Notes: a model not told the origin generated them from the sequence alone. A stretch of 64,000 bases of DNA from Flavobacterium aquatile LMG 4008 = ATCC 11947 (GCF_000757385.1 NZ_JRHH01000003.1:682001-746000); one strand, 5' to 3'; shown: positions 17,130 to 27,090, counted from the first letter of the stretch. Numbers and translations: made by a program.

Positions 17130-19433
17130 TTATCTTTTTAATGAAAAATTTCCTCTAATAGTTTTTCCGTTGTTTAGTGTGATTACAAACCAGTAATCTG
17201 TTGAAGGTAAGTCTGTTTCGTTATATTTTCCATTCCAACCAATTGAATCTTGGTTTAAAGAAATAATCAGTTTGCCAAATCGATCAAAAATGTTAATCAA
17301 TGCGTTGTCAAGAAATTGAATTCTTTTAATTCTCCAAACATCATTTATACCATCACCATTTGGTGTAAAAAACCTAGGATAGTCAAGTACATAAACTACT
17401 TTGGTAACTATTCCGCATTGATTTGTATCTTTTACGAAAACTGTATAAGCATTTGGCGAAAGCCCAGAAAAAAACGGACTAGTTTGATAATTTATCCCAT
17501 TAAGAGAATATTCGTAAATTCCAGAACCAGTTACGATTACTTCAATAGAATTATTGTTTGCGGCAAAGTCATTTACGACAACATCTGTAATTGTTGCACT
17601 ACTTGATAGAATGACGTTGAAGTTTTTAGTTTTTTCACAACCATTTACATCAGAAACTGTGACTGAATAAGTTCCAGATGTTGTTGCAATTATTGAATTA
17701 TCAGTTTCACCATTTGACCAATCATAACTTGAAAATCCGCCAGCAACAGATAAAATTATTGAATTTCCGTTGCATAAATAAACGGTTTCATCATCAAAAT
17801 TGGATGGGTTAAAAGTGTTTATATTTATTTGAATTGGAGCAATTCCGATGCAATTGATTCCATCTACAACTTTACCATAAATGGTTTGCTGATTTGGAGT
17901 TGTATTTGTGAAACTGTTATTTAATGGGTTATTATTTAAAATAGCATCGTTTTCATTTGCATAATACGAAACAGTATAAGAACTTGGAAAACCGCTTAGA
18001 ATAGTTGGAGTAACAGTCGAATTTAAATCAATTGAAGTCAATCCGTCTTGAGTTGCATCTAAATCGCAAGTTGAAATTGGAGCAATTGCTGGAACTGAAT
18101 TAATAGAAATTTGCAAATCAATTGAAGCAAAACCAATGCATCCAAAATTATTTGAAGCCGTTGCAATTAATTGATTAGTAGATAAATTTTGATAATTCGT
18201 TGGGTTTGTTATCGAATTTACTCCAAGTTGTGCATCAGATAAATTTTCGTAATAAGTAACGTTACCCAATTGAGGATCGCCATTTGTAATTAATGAATTT
18301 AATACCGACAAATTGTAGTTTGTAATCCCATCAGAATTGATGTCACACTGACTAATTGTTTGATTTACAAGAATTGGTGCAGTAGAATATTCAATCGTTA
18401 TTTCACCTTTTGCAACACAAGTTGAACTATTGATTGAAACTTCAACTTCATAAAACCCGTCATCAATTACTGTATAAATCGGATTGGTTTCTCCAGTAAT
18501 TGCCAATCCGTCTTTAAACCATTGATAGGTATTTGAACCCGATTGTGTAGCATCTAAAACTACATTCTCTCCAGGACATAATGGATTTTGAGTTGCAATC
18601 AATCGGTTTGTACCCAAATCTACACCAACATCAAAACTTCCTCCGCCAAGAAATATTGCCGAATCGTATCTTATATTTTCTTCATCTGCAATTACCAATT
18701 TTATATGATAAGTTATACCCGGAGTTACATTGGCTTCGGCAGTCATAACTATTGTTTGACCATTAAAATTTATGGGATGAATAGAATTATTATAGCTTCC
18801 AAAAAAAGTTTCATTTTCTGCTTGACATCCATTTGAACCTTGAATTTCTGGATGAACCGTTGTTACTTTTACTGGAGTTGTACTGCCTGGAATTAAGGCT
18901 AAATTTTGATAGTCATCAGTACTTCCAGCTACTTTTAATAAAAAAGCAAAACCGTCTGAATATTGACATGGCGCAGTTCCTTGGTATTCTTCGGAAGCAA
19001 AAATGTAATCAAAACTTATTTTACTTGTAAGTGGTGTAAAATCAAACTCAAGCGCGGTTGCATTGAATGTTCCATTGATTTCTAATGCTTGCTCAAGATC
19101 GAAATCACCCTGCCAAGAGGCAGAACCTTCGTCAATTAAATTATCGTTTGGACCTTCAGTTCGAGAAGCTCTTGATGTGCTTAAAACGATACCATTGGTG
19201 AAAGGAAAATCACTTCCTGAGTAACTGAAAAAGCCATAACTCTGCGCTCCATTGCTGAAGGTGTCACCGCTAACAGAAAAATTAGAAACAGTAGCACATG
19301 GACTGTTTACCAATACATTTTCTACTAATTGTTGAGCAGAATAAGTGTCATCAACTACAATGTTTTGAGCAATTGATGTGTTGCAAAATACAAAGATGCT
19401 GATTACTGTTAATTTGTAGAATAAAAACTTCAT
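17130..19433 (-). CDS. T9SS type B surface protein with choice-of-anchor L domain
   Basis: The 767-aa protein has a signal peptide ending SIAQ. A choice-of-anchor L domain (about 25-260) contains the motif SFDYIFASEEYQGTAPCQYSDGF split over two lines of the fold. Ig-like repeats with ISQCDINSDGI and STCDLDATQDG follow, then a cell-surface beta domain. The C-terminal type B sorting domain reads FFTPNGDGINDVW, FDRFGKLI, ending FSLKR. The C-terminus closely mirrors that of the protein encoded 29 bp downstream, so both likely use the same type IX exit route. Function is unknown; adhesion or gliding-related display is inferred. Confidence 0.92.
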   Translation of the reverse strand: MKFLFYKLTVISIFVFCNTSIAQNIVVDDTYSAQQLVENVLVNSPCATVSNFSVSGDTFSNGAQSYGFFSYSGSDFPFTNGIVLSTSRASRTEGPNDNLIDEGSASWQGDFDLEQALEINGTFNATALEFDFTPLTSKISFDYIFASEEYQGTAPCQYSDGFAFLLKVAGSTDDYQNLALIPGSTTPVKVTTVHPEIQGSNGCQAENETFFGSYNNSIHPINFNGQTIVMTAEANVTPGITYHIKLVIADEENIRYDSAIFLGGGSFDVGVDLGTNRLIATQNPLCPGENVVLDATQSGSNTYQWFKDGLAITGETNPIYTVIDDGFYEVEVSINSSTCVAKGEITIEYSTAPILVNQTISQCDINSDGITNYNLSVLNSLITNGDPQLGNVTYYENLSDAQLGVNSITNPTNYQNLSTNQLIATASNNFGCIGFASIDLQISINSVPAIAPISTCDLDATQDGLTSIDLNSTVTPTILSGFPSSYTVSYYANENDAILNNNPLNNSFTNTTPNQQTIYGKVVDGINCIGIAPIQININTFNPSNFDDETVYLCNGNSIILSVAGGFSSYDWSNGETDNSIIATTSGTYSVTVSDVNGCEKTKNFNVILSSSATITDVVVNDFAANNNSIEVIVTGSGIYEYSLNGINYQTSPFFSGLSPNAYTVFVKDTNQCGIVTKVVYVLDYPRFFTPNGDGINDVWRIKRIQFLDNALINIFDRFGKLIISLNQDSIGWNGKYNETDLPSTDYWFVITLNNGKTIRGNFSLKR

Positions 19434-19449
19434 AGCATCGACAAAGATA

Positions 19450-20283
19450 CTACAAATCTCGTTTTTTGATGATATAATGTGACAAGAAAATAAATATTGA
19501 AATCCACATTAATACAATGACTATTGAGTACCAATGAACGTCGTAATTTTTGATTGAGTTTTCTCCAATAGCTTGTTGAAGATTTTTTACAGAACTCATT
19601 CGAGTAAAAGGTTCTTTAATTAAATTCCACATTGACATTAATGGGAAAAAATCATAAATTTTATTTACAAGTTCAGTATTTTTCAAATTATTTATGGCAA
19701 ATGCATAAGATATCATTTCAACCATAAACCATAAAATTAGAGCACCTAATGCAAAGGCAGATCGTTTTATTAGAACTCCAAGAAATAAACAAAAAGAGAA
19801 AAAACCAACTAGTTTTACAAAATAAGCAAGAAGATATTCTAAATCTGAAAAAACAATTCCAATTTCTGTATAAGAAGAAAAACTATACCCTAAAAGTAAT
19901 GACATCACAAAAACAAAAACGGTTGAAATCCCAGCAAAAAGAATGATTGTTAAGAATTTAGATAAAATTAATTCTTTTTTGCTCATTCCATCTATTAGAT
20001 TTTGCTTTAAAGTTCCGTAGCTATATTCGTTGGCCATCATTGAAACTATGATTACTGCTAAAAATATTTTTAAAAATGCCGCAATAAATGTGTTGAAATG
20101 CCAAATGTAAGGAAAGTTAAAAATTCCCATTTCTGCTAAATGAAATTTAAAAATCCCAATATCAAATTTTATGGATGCAATTAGTGATAGTAAACTTAAT
20201 AATACAAAATAGGTAATAGTTAAAACTTTACTCGCTCTATTTTTCCAGATTTTTTGTAATTCTATAGATAATAATCGTTTCAT
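19450..20283 (-). CDS. ABC-2 type transporter permease
   Basis: The 277-aa protein has a cytoplasmic N-terminus and about six membrane helices in the ABC-2 arrangement (helices near 20-37, 67-84, 105-130, 145-175, 178-200 and 253-272). It has the conserved early segment MANEYSYGTLKQNLIDGMSK, typical of ABC-2 permeases. It follows the ATP-binding gene by 27 bp and is its obvious partner. The exported substrate cannot be deduced. Confidence 0.9.
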   Translation of the reverse strand: MKRLLSIELQKIWKNRASKVLTITYFVLLSLLSLIASIKFDIGIFKFHLAEMGIFNFPYIWHFNTFIAAFLKIFLAVIIVSMMANEYSYGTLKQNLIDGMSKKELILSKFLTIILFAGISTVFVFVMSLLLGYSFSSYTEIGIVFSDLEYLLAYFVKLVGFFSFCLFLGVLIKRSAFALGALILWFMVEMISYAFAINNLKNTELVNKIYDFFPLMSMWNLIKEPFTRMSSVKNLQQAIGENSIKNYDVHWYSIVIVLMWISIFIFLSHYIIKKRDL

Positions 20284-20310
20284 TGGTTTTAGTTTTGATT
20301 GTGTTGGAAA

Positions 20311-21207
20311 TTATTTAGTAGCTGTCAATTGTAAAAACTGTTCTTCAAGTGAATGATTTCGTTTTACTAAATGGGTTACGTAAATTTCGTTTTGAACTAA
20401 GAATTTGTTCAATTCACTTGGCTCGATTGTGATGGATGATTGTACAATTACTTTTCCTTCTTCTATTTGAATCGAATCAATATTTGGATATTTCTCTAAT
20501 GTTTTCATTAACAAATTTATATCATCAGATTGTACTTCTACAACTCCGTTTGAAGATGACATTCCAGCAACAGTTCCAGTGTATAAAATTTCACCTTTAC
20601 GTAAAACTAAAACATGCGAACATACTTTTTCAACTTCATCTAGTAAATGCGAAGCGAGTAAAATGGTCGTTCCTTGTGATGCAATTAATCGAATAATATC
20701 CCTAATTTGATGAATTCCTTGTGGATCTAAACCGTTTGTAGGTTCGTCTAATATCAATATTTCTGGATCATTTAACAAAGCCGAAGCTATAGCCAAACGT
20801 TGTTTCATACCAAGTGAAAAAGTTCTAAATTTGCTATCTTTTCGTTCTATTAATCCAACAACTTCAAGTTTTTCGTGTACTTTAGAATAGTCAATTCCTT
20901 TAATTTTACATACCAATTCTAGATTTTCTTGTGCCGTCATGTACGGGTAAAAATTTGGACGTTCGATAATAGCACCTACTTTTTTTAAGGCATCGTGCGT
21001 TTCCATAGTTCCACCAAACCAGCTGTATTCGCCAGATGTTTTGTTAACTACGTTAAGCACAATTCCAAGAGTTGTAGATTTTCCCGAGCCATTTGGACCA
21101 AGAATACCGTATACATTTCCTTTATGAATTTCTAGTGAAACATTTTTTACAGCTTGAAGTTTGCCATAACGTTTGTTTAAATTTTTGATTGATAGAATTG
21201 TTTCCAA
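20311..21207 (-). CDS. ABC transporter ATP-binding protein
   Basis: The 298-aa protein has Walker A GPNGSGKST (about 38-46), signature SLGMKQRLA (about 131), Walker B ILILDEPTNG (about 155) and the H-loop ASHLLDEVE. A C-terminal 80-residue extension is of the kind seen in bacitracin/NatA-like exporters (CcmA group). With the downstream ABC-2 permease it forms a two-gene exporter. The substrate is not known. Confidence 0.94.
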   Translation of the reverse strand: METILSIKNLNKRYGKLQAVKNVSLEIHKGNVYGILGPNGSGKSTTLGIVLNVVNKTSGEYSWFGGTMETHDALKKVGAIIERPNFYPYMTAQENLELVCKIKGIDYSKVHEKLEVVGLIERKDSKFRTFSLGMKQRLAIASALLNDPEILILDEPTNGLDPQGIHQIRDIIRLIASQGTTILLASHLLDEVEKVCSHVLVLRKGEILYTGTVAGMSSSNGVVEVQSDDINLLMKTLEKYPNIDSIQIEEGKVIVQSSITIEPSELNKFLVQNEIYVTHLVKRNHSLEEQFLQLTATK

Positions 21208-21283
21208 GGTTTTTTGATTTTATATAAGGTAAGACGATGAAGAATAATTTTTGTTACCAGTTTCTTAAAATTAAAATAAATTT

Positions 21284-23122
21284 CTAATTATATGGAACAA
21301 TAGTTGGTGCTCCAATTTGGTAATCTGGAATTGTTAAATCGTTGTTTTTAAAGGAATTGGTTTTAAATATATTACTTCCTTCATTTGGAATTGAAGGATA
21401 ATAAGCAAACGATAATTGAAAGCTATTAAAAACTAAATAATCGTTATTTATTAAAATTCCAATACCAAGACTAGTGTATAATTTTTTGTCGAAAAGAAAA
21501 TTATTTTCGTTGCCTATCATTCCCATTGAAAAATTAAAATACGGATTGAAGTGAAATCCGTGCCAATTTCCTGGAGAATAGGTTTGCGTTTGAAAGGAAG
21601 CAATTAATTTTTTTGTACCAAATAGCAATACACTATCAAAACCACTTATTCCACTGGATTCATTTATATTGATTCGATCTTTGATATTAGAATCTCTGTT
21701 AATTCCCATTACAAATGAGGGTTTTATAAATTGTCTAATTTTCCAATTTCCCCAATTTATAATGTTCGTAAAATAATTAATGTCTACTCTAAAAGTAGTT
21801 TCCTCGGTTCGACCATTATTAAAAAGACTTCCCCATTCAATATTAGTTCCAACATATCCAAAATTAAAGTAATGTCCATGAGCAAATCGAGCGCCAAAAT
21901 ATCCTTTTTTGGTTTTATTTTTATCCTTAAAACCTCCAGTTATAGAATAAACTTGTCCATACGGAACATCTTCAATAATATCATAATTAAATAAATATTT
22001 TTCTTCCGCAAATTTTCTTGTCGTAATCCCAAAACTTGCAAGATAATTTCTTTCTGATGTAAAAAATAATGATGGATTGTATTCTATACTTGGTGTTTCA
22101 AGATATTTTATATTTTGATATCTAATGGTTGTTACAAAGTTGGTAGTTCTAAAATTTTCTGCTTTTCCAGGAAATATTTTAAAAGCTTGGCCAACCCAAA
22201 AATCTTGTGTTTCAAGCTTAAAACGTTGATTTTCAAAATCACCTGTAAGATCTGGAAGTGAGTCTCTATAAAACCTGTTTTCTAATAAAATACCGCCTGC
22301 CCAATGTGCCAAAGGTGAATAAAATATTCTTTCTAATTTTACACTTTTTCTAGTATTGTGAAAGGGATCGTTTTCATAAAATAGTGTTGCATTTGCAAAT
22401 GTATTGACAATGTTATTTACTGTATATCGTGTGCTATTTCCTGTTGTATTTGTATTAAATCTTTTTGAATAATTATGTTCCAATTCGTGTCCGAGTCCAA
22501 AAAAATTACGTTCTGTAACTTCTAAATTCATTCGTGAACTAGAAATTGAGCCTGTTGGAATTAATGACCACGAATCTAAAACTCTAACCGAAATATCTAC
22601 AGAATCTTTACTATTCGCAATTGGAATAGGTTCAATTAATACGCTTCTAATCCTTCTTTGACGTCTTACTAAACGTTCCGATTCTTTTGCTAATAACGAA
22701 TCTAGGGGTTCATTTTTTTTTATGAGTAGTAAATTTTTAATTGACCATTCTTTAGATTTTAGATGAAAACCGTTTCCAAATTTTTCAAAACTATTTCGCG
22801 GAATATCTTGCTTGTTTGTTACTGAATACCCAAATGGATCTAATGTTATAACATTAATTTTTCTGATAATTTTTCCTTCATTTTTGTCAAATGCTCTTTT
22901 GAGAATGTATTTATTTTGAATGGAGTTCTTGGATGGGCTTGATTTTTTGGTAGTTCGAAAAAGTAATTTGTGTAAAAATTTTGTGAATTTTCTTTTCTTA
23001 GAATATTTCTCAATGTTTTTGTACACTTTTGCTGAATCTTTTTTTACAATTTTTTCTTGTGCTGATACATTATAACAGCAACTAAATAAAAGTAATAGTA
23101 ATAGTAAAATTCTTCTTGCCAT
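21284..23122 (-). CDS. Omp85-like outer membrane protein with POTRA-type domain
   Basis: The protein is 612 aa if started at the ATG at 23122, where a clean signal peptide begins (MARRILLLLLLLFSCCYNVSAQ). The upstream Met at 23161 only adds an unlikely leader. Residues about 90-200 show a POTRA-like pattern with RKINVITLDPFG, LLAKESERLVRRQRRIRSV and VDISVRVLDSWSL. The remainder is a long beta-barrel, as in BamA/TamA/FhaC relatives. A role in outer membrane protein insertion or secretion is possible, but no partner gene lies next to it. The family call is by pattern, not search. Confidence 0.7.
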   Translation of the reverse strand: MARRILLLLLLLFSCCYNVSAQEKIVKKDSAKVYKNIEKYSKKRKFTKFLHKLLFRTTKKSSPSKNSIQNKYILKRAFDKNEGKIIRKINVITLDPFGYSVTNKQDIPRNSFEKFGNGFHLKSKEWSIKNLLLIKKNEPLDSLLAKESERLVRRQRRIRSVLIEPIPIANSKDSVDISVRVLDSWSLIPTGSISSSRMNLEVTERNFFGLGHELEHNYSKRFNTNTTGNSTRYTVNNIVNTFANATLFYENDPFHNTRKSVKLERIFYSPLAHWAGGILLENRFYRDSLPDLTGDFENQRFKLETQDFWVGQAFKIFPGKAENFRTTNFVTTIRYQNIKYLETPSIEYNPSLFFTSERNYLASFGITTRKFAEEKYLFNYDIIEDVPYGQVYSITGGFKDKNKTKKGYFGARFAHGHYFNFGYVGTNIEWGSLFNNGRTEETTFRVDINYFTNIINWGNWKIRQFIKPSFVMGINRDSNIKDRININESSGISGFDSVLLFGTKKLIASFQTQTYSPGNWHGFHFNPYFNFSMGMIGNENNFLFDKKLYTSLGIGILINNDYLVFNSFQLSFAYYPSIPNEGSNIFKTNSFKNNDLTIPDYQIGAPTIVPYN

Positions 23123-23272
23123 GTATAAATTTTTCTTTTGTAGCAAGGTATTAAATTTCATTTAATGATAACCCATTTCTAAGCTAGTTCTTGTGTTAAA
23201 GTGGTAATTCTATAACATTTTTACTTTTAATTGAAACTTTTTCACTAAATATAATCAGTTTTAGATCAAAAA

Positions 23273-23304
23273 AAATCCCTAACTGTTTTTACAATTAGGG
23301 ATTT
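23273..23304 (-). terminator. Terminator of the 79-aa protein gene
   Basis: A 10-bp stem AAATCCCTAA/TTAGGGATTT is followed on the minus strand by a run of T. It lies 41 bp past the stop codon at 23346. Confidence 0.8.
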
Positions 23305-23345
23305 AGACAACTCAAACTATTTAATTATTAACTTAAAACTCTTTC

Positions 23346-23585
23346 TTAAACTACTGGATGTTTCTTGTTGTAAAAGTTGAATAAGGTTTCGTTTACTTCT
23401 CTTAAATGAGGTGTTAATGAAGTCTTTCGTCCTTTATCATCATTGGTTAATTCTAATTTACATACAGAACATTCATACTCTCTAAAATGAGAGGTCACAT
23501 TTCTCTTAACTAATAATTTGTGACCAAAAAAATTACAAAACAAACTTCGCAATTGTAGTTTTTCTTTTGACTCTTTTACATTCAT
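23346..23585 (-). CDS. Small Cys-containing protein of unknown function
   Basis: The 79-aa basic protein carries CNFFGHK and, about 20 residues later, YECSVC. The Cys/His spacing (C-x4-H and C-x2-C) could form a small zinc site, as in DUF1660-like proteins, but I cannot confirm the family. It is monocistronic, with its own terminator at 23273. The 200 bp upstream (23586-23788) are very AT-rich and hold only the terminator of the next gene. Confidence 0.6.
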   Translation of the reverse strand: MNVKESKEKLQLRSLFCNFFGHKLLVKRNVTSHFREYECSVCKLELTNDDKGRKTSLTPHLREVNETLFNFYNKKHPVV

Positions 23586-23734
23586 AGTGAGGTAGATTAT
23601 TTGGTTGGGGTTCTAAACTTAAATAAATGTAGACGAAACAACAAATAAATCAGTTTAACTACATTTATTTTTTTATTATGTAAGTATATTAGTATAATTT
23701 TAACATTTTTAAAATAGTACTTTCATAAAATAAA

Positions 23735-23768
23735 AAATCCTCAATCGATTTTACTCAATTGAGGATTT
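23735..23768 (-). terminator. Terminator of the nucleoid-associated protein gene
   Basis: An 11-bp perfect stem AAATCCTCAAT/ATTGAGGATTT is followed by a T-run on the minus strand, 21 bp past the stop at 23789. Its core recurs in the terminator at 60718-60752. Confidence 0.85.
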
Positions 23769-23788
23769 CATTATTCTGATTTACAGAA

Positions 23789-24847
23789 CTATGACTTATT
23801 TTCTTTATTGAAATAAACTAAGTAGTAATACATTTGTTTTTCCTCATCCCATCCTTTTTCTACAAATTTCTCAGCACTTTCTGGGTTGATAAAATCAAGT
23901 TTTATTTGAATATGTGTATCAAGATTGATGACATTTTTAATTGATTTTCTAACGTCAGTTACAGCCGCATTTGCAATAGGAAAAGAAGTTACATCTTCAA
24001 TACTGTACTTTTCTCCTCTATCGGCTTTGTAGCTTTTAAATTCCGGAATCAAATCGGGATTATCCATAACATCATTTAAGAAAGCCGTTTCTTCGAATTC
24101 GTCGTTTTTTGCGAAATGATTTACAGCACGATTCATAAACATAACTTCTTGCTTTTTATCTTCGGCAGGGAAAACAACTTCTTTAGCAAACTCTTGACAG
24201 AATTTTAAATACTTCTTAGTCATAAAGTTCTCATCCTGAAAAGCATCTACCGAAAGGAAATGTTCTAACCAATATCTTGCATCATATCTGTTGCTATCAA
24301 CGGTTAAAATTTTGTAACCTTCTTCTTTTTTGTAGTTAAAAATAAGACAACCTTTATCCAGTTTGTTCAAATTAATTCCTTCTTGAAGAATCATTTCTAA
24401 ACTACTGTTTTTCTCTTCAAATTGTAAGAAATCGGTGCGCAATTCACTTTTAAAAATACCAATAGCGTCAACAACATTATTGTCAATTGATACATTGGTT
24501 AAATAAGTAACATAAACTTCTCCGTTTTTAATGTGCGGATGATTGGATTGTTCAAATAAATGATTGGTAATTTTTTTAGAAACATCATGAATTGAACTCG
24601 GATTTGTAAAAACCTCTGTCGCAAAATTGAACATTTCATTGTATTCTAAATCTACTTCGTGTGCAAATTGAAAGTAATTTTCTTCTTTCTCACGAAACGA
24701 TTTAAAGAAATATTCCTTTAACAATGGAACAATTTCGTCATTTAATCCATAAGGACTTTCAGATAGAAAAATGGCTTCGTTACGGCTTTTGTTTCCAACT
24801 CTATGGATGGATAAATTCTCAATGTGGGCGTTGAACAGGTTGATCAT
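23789..24847 (-). CDS. Nucleoid-associated protein, NdpA/YejK family
   Basis: At 352 aa this is the usual length of the 37-kDa nucleoid-associated family. The N-terminal block (NAHIENLSIHRVGNKSRNE) and the internal segment VTYLTNVSIDNNVVDAIGIF with GCLIFNY further on match the family pattern as I know it. YejK of E. coli is a nucleoid-bound protein of undefined role. The gene is single, with a strong terminator downstream and a 59-bp gap to the upstream pRiA4b-like gene. Confidence 0.85.
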   Translation of the reverse strand: MINLFNAHIENLSIHRVGNKSRNEAIFLSESPYGLNDEIVPLLKEYFFKSFREKEENYFQFAHEVDLEYNEMFNFATEVFTNPSSIHDVSKKITNHLFEQSNHPHIKNGEVYVTYLTNVSIDNNVVDAIGIFKSELRTDFLQFEEKNSSLEMILQEGINLNKLDKGCLIFNYKKEEGYKILTVDSNRYDARYWLEHFLSVDAFQDENFMTKKYLKFCQEFAKEVVFPAEDKKQEVMFMNRAVNHFAKNDEFEETAFLNDVMDNPDLIPEFKSYKADRGEKYSIEDVTSFPIANAAVTDVRKSIKNVINLDTHIQIKLDFINPESAEKFVEKGWDEEKQMYYYLVYFNKENKS

Positions 24848-24906
24848 TGTATTTATATAATTTTATGAAGTCTTTTTTCTTTTCTCTTTTTTCTATCTTC
24901 TGAAAA

Positions 24907-25452
24907 TTAATTCCAATTTTCCTCAAATCCATAGTCTTCAAAGCTATCGTCGCTTCCAAAAGCATCAAGATCATCTTCGTCTAAATCGTCTTCAAATTCG
25001 TTGTAGCTTTCTTCTTCTTCAAAATCGGCTTGAAAATGTTTTTCCATGGCTTCAGCAGGCATTTCTCCGTGAGAAAATAATAAACTTGGATAAATAACTC
25101 CAGTTTCTATCGTTTCTTCAACAGCAGCTAATTCGACCAAAAATGTCCACATATTTATGAAATCATATACATAAATGATTTTGGTATTGTCAGTATCTAA
25201 AATATCTGCCAATTGATAATCGCTCATAATTTTATTCTCACCAGGAATATCTCCAGCATCAAACATCGGAATTTCATCTTCTTGATTCCAAGTATCATCA
25301 CAAGTATAAAACGAGGCAACTTCCAATCCGTCAAAGCCAAAAGCATTAACGATAGCGTTGTGCAAATCTTCTAAAGTGTCGTCTTGAAGGATAGCAATAT
25401 CTCTAAAAATATCTTCTTCAGCATCTAGAATTACTCTAAATTTATAAACCAT
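24907..25452 (-). CDS. Plasmid pRiA4b ORF-3-like protein
   Basis: The 181-aa protein begins YKFRVILDAEEDIFRDIAI, followed by TLEDLHNAIVNAFGF and SFYTCDDTWN. This is the N-terminal beta-alpha pattern of the PRiA4_ORF3 family (also seen in passenger proteins of some transposons). The C-terminus is an acidic Glu/Asp-rich tail with repeated DDLD-type motifs. There are no transposase or terminal repeats nearby, so it is treated as a chromosomal gene. Function is unknown. Confidence 0.8.
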   Translation of the reverse strand: MVYKFRVILDAEEDIFRDIAILQDDTLEDLHNAIVNAFGFDGLEVASFYTCDDTWNQEDEIPMFDAGDIPGENKIMSDYQLADILDTDNTKIIYVYDFINMWTFLVELAAVEETIETGVIYPSLLFSHGEMPAEAMEKHFQADFEEEESYNEFEDDLDEDDLDAFGSDDSFEDYGFEENWN

Positions 25453-25544
25453 AATCTAAATTTTAATAAAGCGTCAAAGGTAAAATTAAATTTTAGATTT
25501 TAGATTTCAGATTTTCGATTTGTTAATAAGATTTTATCTGGTAT

Positions 25545-26507
25545 TTAAAATTTGAAACCAATTTTTATTCCACCATATTTTGCTGATGATCCAGTTTTAA
25601 ATTCACGTGTTAGATGCGTGATGAAATATTCAAAATACAATGCTTTGGTTTGCAGAATTAAACCATAATTACTTTGAGCCGTAAATCGTTCAATAGCATT
25701 AGAAGAAATGGTGTACGGACTTTTATCATTAAATAATCCGCCTTGAAGTGTGGCGTCATATCCAATTACGTTTACTGATGGTTGTAAAAACAAATACACT
25801 TGAAATTTATTTTTACTTTTAACCGAGGTAAAAGCCGAATTTATAATTCCGAAACTGGTATTAAATCCAACCGATGCATTGGTAAATAAGGTTCCGAATT
25901 GCATTTTTGAGTTTGCATTTAAAGCAAATAAATCGTTGTATCGAACAAGTTGCTTTTCATAAATCAATTCGTAATTCAGCACAACATCATTCTTAATTTG
26001 ATTTTGCCAACCCAACGGAATAGTGTTTCCAGTGGCTTTGTGAATTCCAACTTGCATTTCTTTCCCAAAAGCTCCAGGACCAATTAACCCAATACTTAAA
26101 GTAGAAACCAATCGCGATTTATGAATGGTATCGGTTGCAATCGAGAAACTTTTTAGCATTATCGCTGCCGCAAATGGTCGGTCGTCCAGTTGAATTTCGG
26201 GACTTCCGATACGGAAAGGCGTAAAACCAATATGTTCAATGGATAAACCGTATTTAAATTCCGAATTTTTAGGTTTTAAGAATAATTTATTAACTGGATT
26301 TTTTTCTAAAAAAGGAGCAACTAATTCAAAATTATAACCTTGTGTGTAGTTTTCATCGGTAGAACCAAAATAGTCATTATCATAATTAAACCTAAAGTAG
26401 GAATCACTTTTAATGTCTCTGAACGAAGCAGTGTTTTCTATTTTTTGAGCCAACAGAATATTTGAAATTGCAAATACAAATACTAAAGTAAAAATGATAT
26501 TTTTCAT
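25545..26507 (-). CDS. LpxR-family lipid A 3'-O-deacylase-like outer membrane protein
   Basis: The 320-aa protein has a signal peptide ending LLAQ. The N-terminal NDYFGSTDENYTQGY carries the Asn-Asp pair conserved at the LpxR active site. The segment QVGIHKATGNTIPLGWQNQ supplies the conserved His and the PxGW motif. Further beta-strands complete a 12-strand barrel, ending in Phe as outer membrane proteins do. LpxR of Salmonella removes the 3'-acyloxyacyl group of lipid A; activity here is inferred from the conserved residues. It is transcribed alone. Confidence 0.85.
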   Translation of the reverse strand: MKNIIFTLVFVFAISNILLAQKIENTASFRDIKSDSYFRFNYDNDYFGSTDENYTQGYNFELVAPFLEKNPVNKLFLKPKNSEFKYGLSIEHIGFTPFRIGSPEIQLDDRPFAAAIMLKSFSIATDTIHKSRLVSTLSIGLIGPGAFGKEMQVGIHKATGNTIPLGWQNQIKNDVVLNYELIYEKQLVRYNDLFALNANSKMQFGTLFTNASVGFNTSFGIINSAFTSVKSKNKFQVYLFLQPSVNVIGYDATLQGGLFNDKSPYTISSNAIERFTAQSNYGLILQTKALYFEYFITHLTREFKTGSSAKYGGIKIGFKF

Positions 26508-26553
26508 AATATCATCTACGAAAATAAGAACTTGAAAGTTTGATTATTTCAAA

Positions 26554-26943
26554 TTACTTTTCATAAAATTCAATTGGTAAATCATCAGGATCAGCGATAA
26601 AGAAAAAGTTTTTCTCAGTAAACTCATCAATTCGAATTGATTCACAATTTATATTTTTTGAAATCAAATAATTTCTAGTCTGCTCGATGTCATTTACTTC
26701 AAATGCTAAATGCCGTAAACCACAAGCTTCGGGTTGTGAAACTCTTTGTGGCGGATTTGGAAATGAAAACAATTCGATGCAATAAGTATCATTTAATGAC
26801 AAGTCTAATTTATAGGAATCGCGCTCTTTTCGAAATACTTCAGAAACGATTTTGAAACCTAAAATCTCAGTATAAAATTTTTTCGAAATCTCATAATTGG
26901 AACAAATTATGGCAATATGGTGGATTTTGTTTAGTTGTATCAT
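26554..26943 (-). CDS. VOC-family (glyoxalase/bleomycin-resistance fold) protein
   Basis: The 129-aa protein has one full VOC unit pair: IHHIAIICSNYEISKKFYTE at the N-terminus and GLRHLAFEVNDI in the middle. Metal ligands are likely His7 or His8, Glu near FSFPNPP, His near 79 and Glu in IEFYEK. It resembles the YaeR/SMU1112c-like group of lyases. Its substrate is unknown. Confidence 0.85.
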   Translation of the reverse strand: MIQLNKIHHIAIICSNYEISKKFYTEILGFKIVSEVFRKERDSYKLDLSLNDTYCIELFSFPNPPQRVSQPEACGLRHLAFEVNDIEQTRNYLISKNINCESIRIDEFTEKNFFFIADPDDLPIEFYEK

Positions 26944-26997
26944 GATTTAGTAAAGTTACAAAATTACAATTTTTGCAAACGAATTTTCACGTAGTTT

Positions 26998-27027
26998 ACA
27001 ATTCATCCATGTAATTCTACAATTCAG
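26998..27027 (+). promoter_or_regulatory. Candidate LytTR binding site (direct repeat) upstream of the TonB-dependent receptor
   Basis: ACAATTCAT (26998-27006) and ACAATTCAG (27019-27027) are direct repeats exactly 21 bp apart. The known LytTR/AgrA/AlgR pattern is two 9-bp repeats of roughly ACAGTTNAG separated by 12 bp. The same arrangement occurs at 29809-29838, before the operon that encodes a LytTR regulator. A -7-like CAACTTTG follows at 27061. Confidence 0.6.
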
Positions 27028-27090
27028 TAAATACAAATTTATTTTTAAGATTAGTTACTGCAACTTTGCTTCATCAAAAACCAATCAACA

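Noticed and set aside
24907..25452. Mobile element, because pRiA4b ORF-3-like proteins occur in transposons
   Set aside because: No transposase, terminal repeats or target duplication is visible around the gene.
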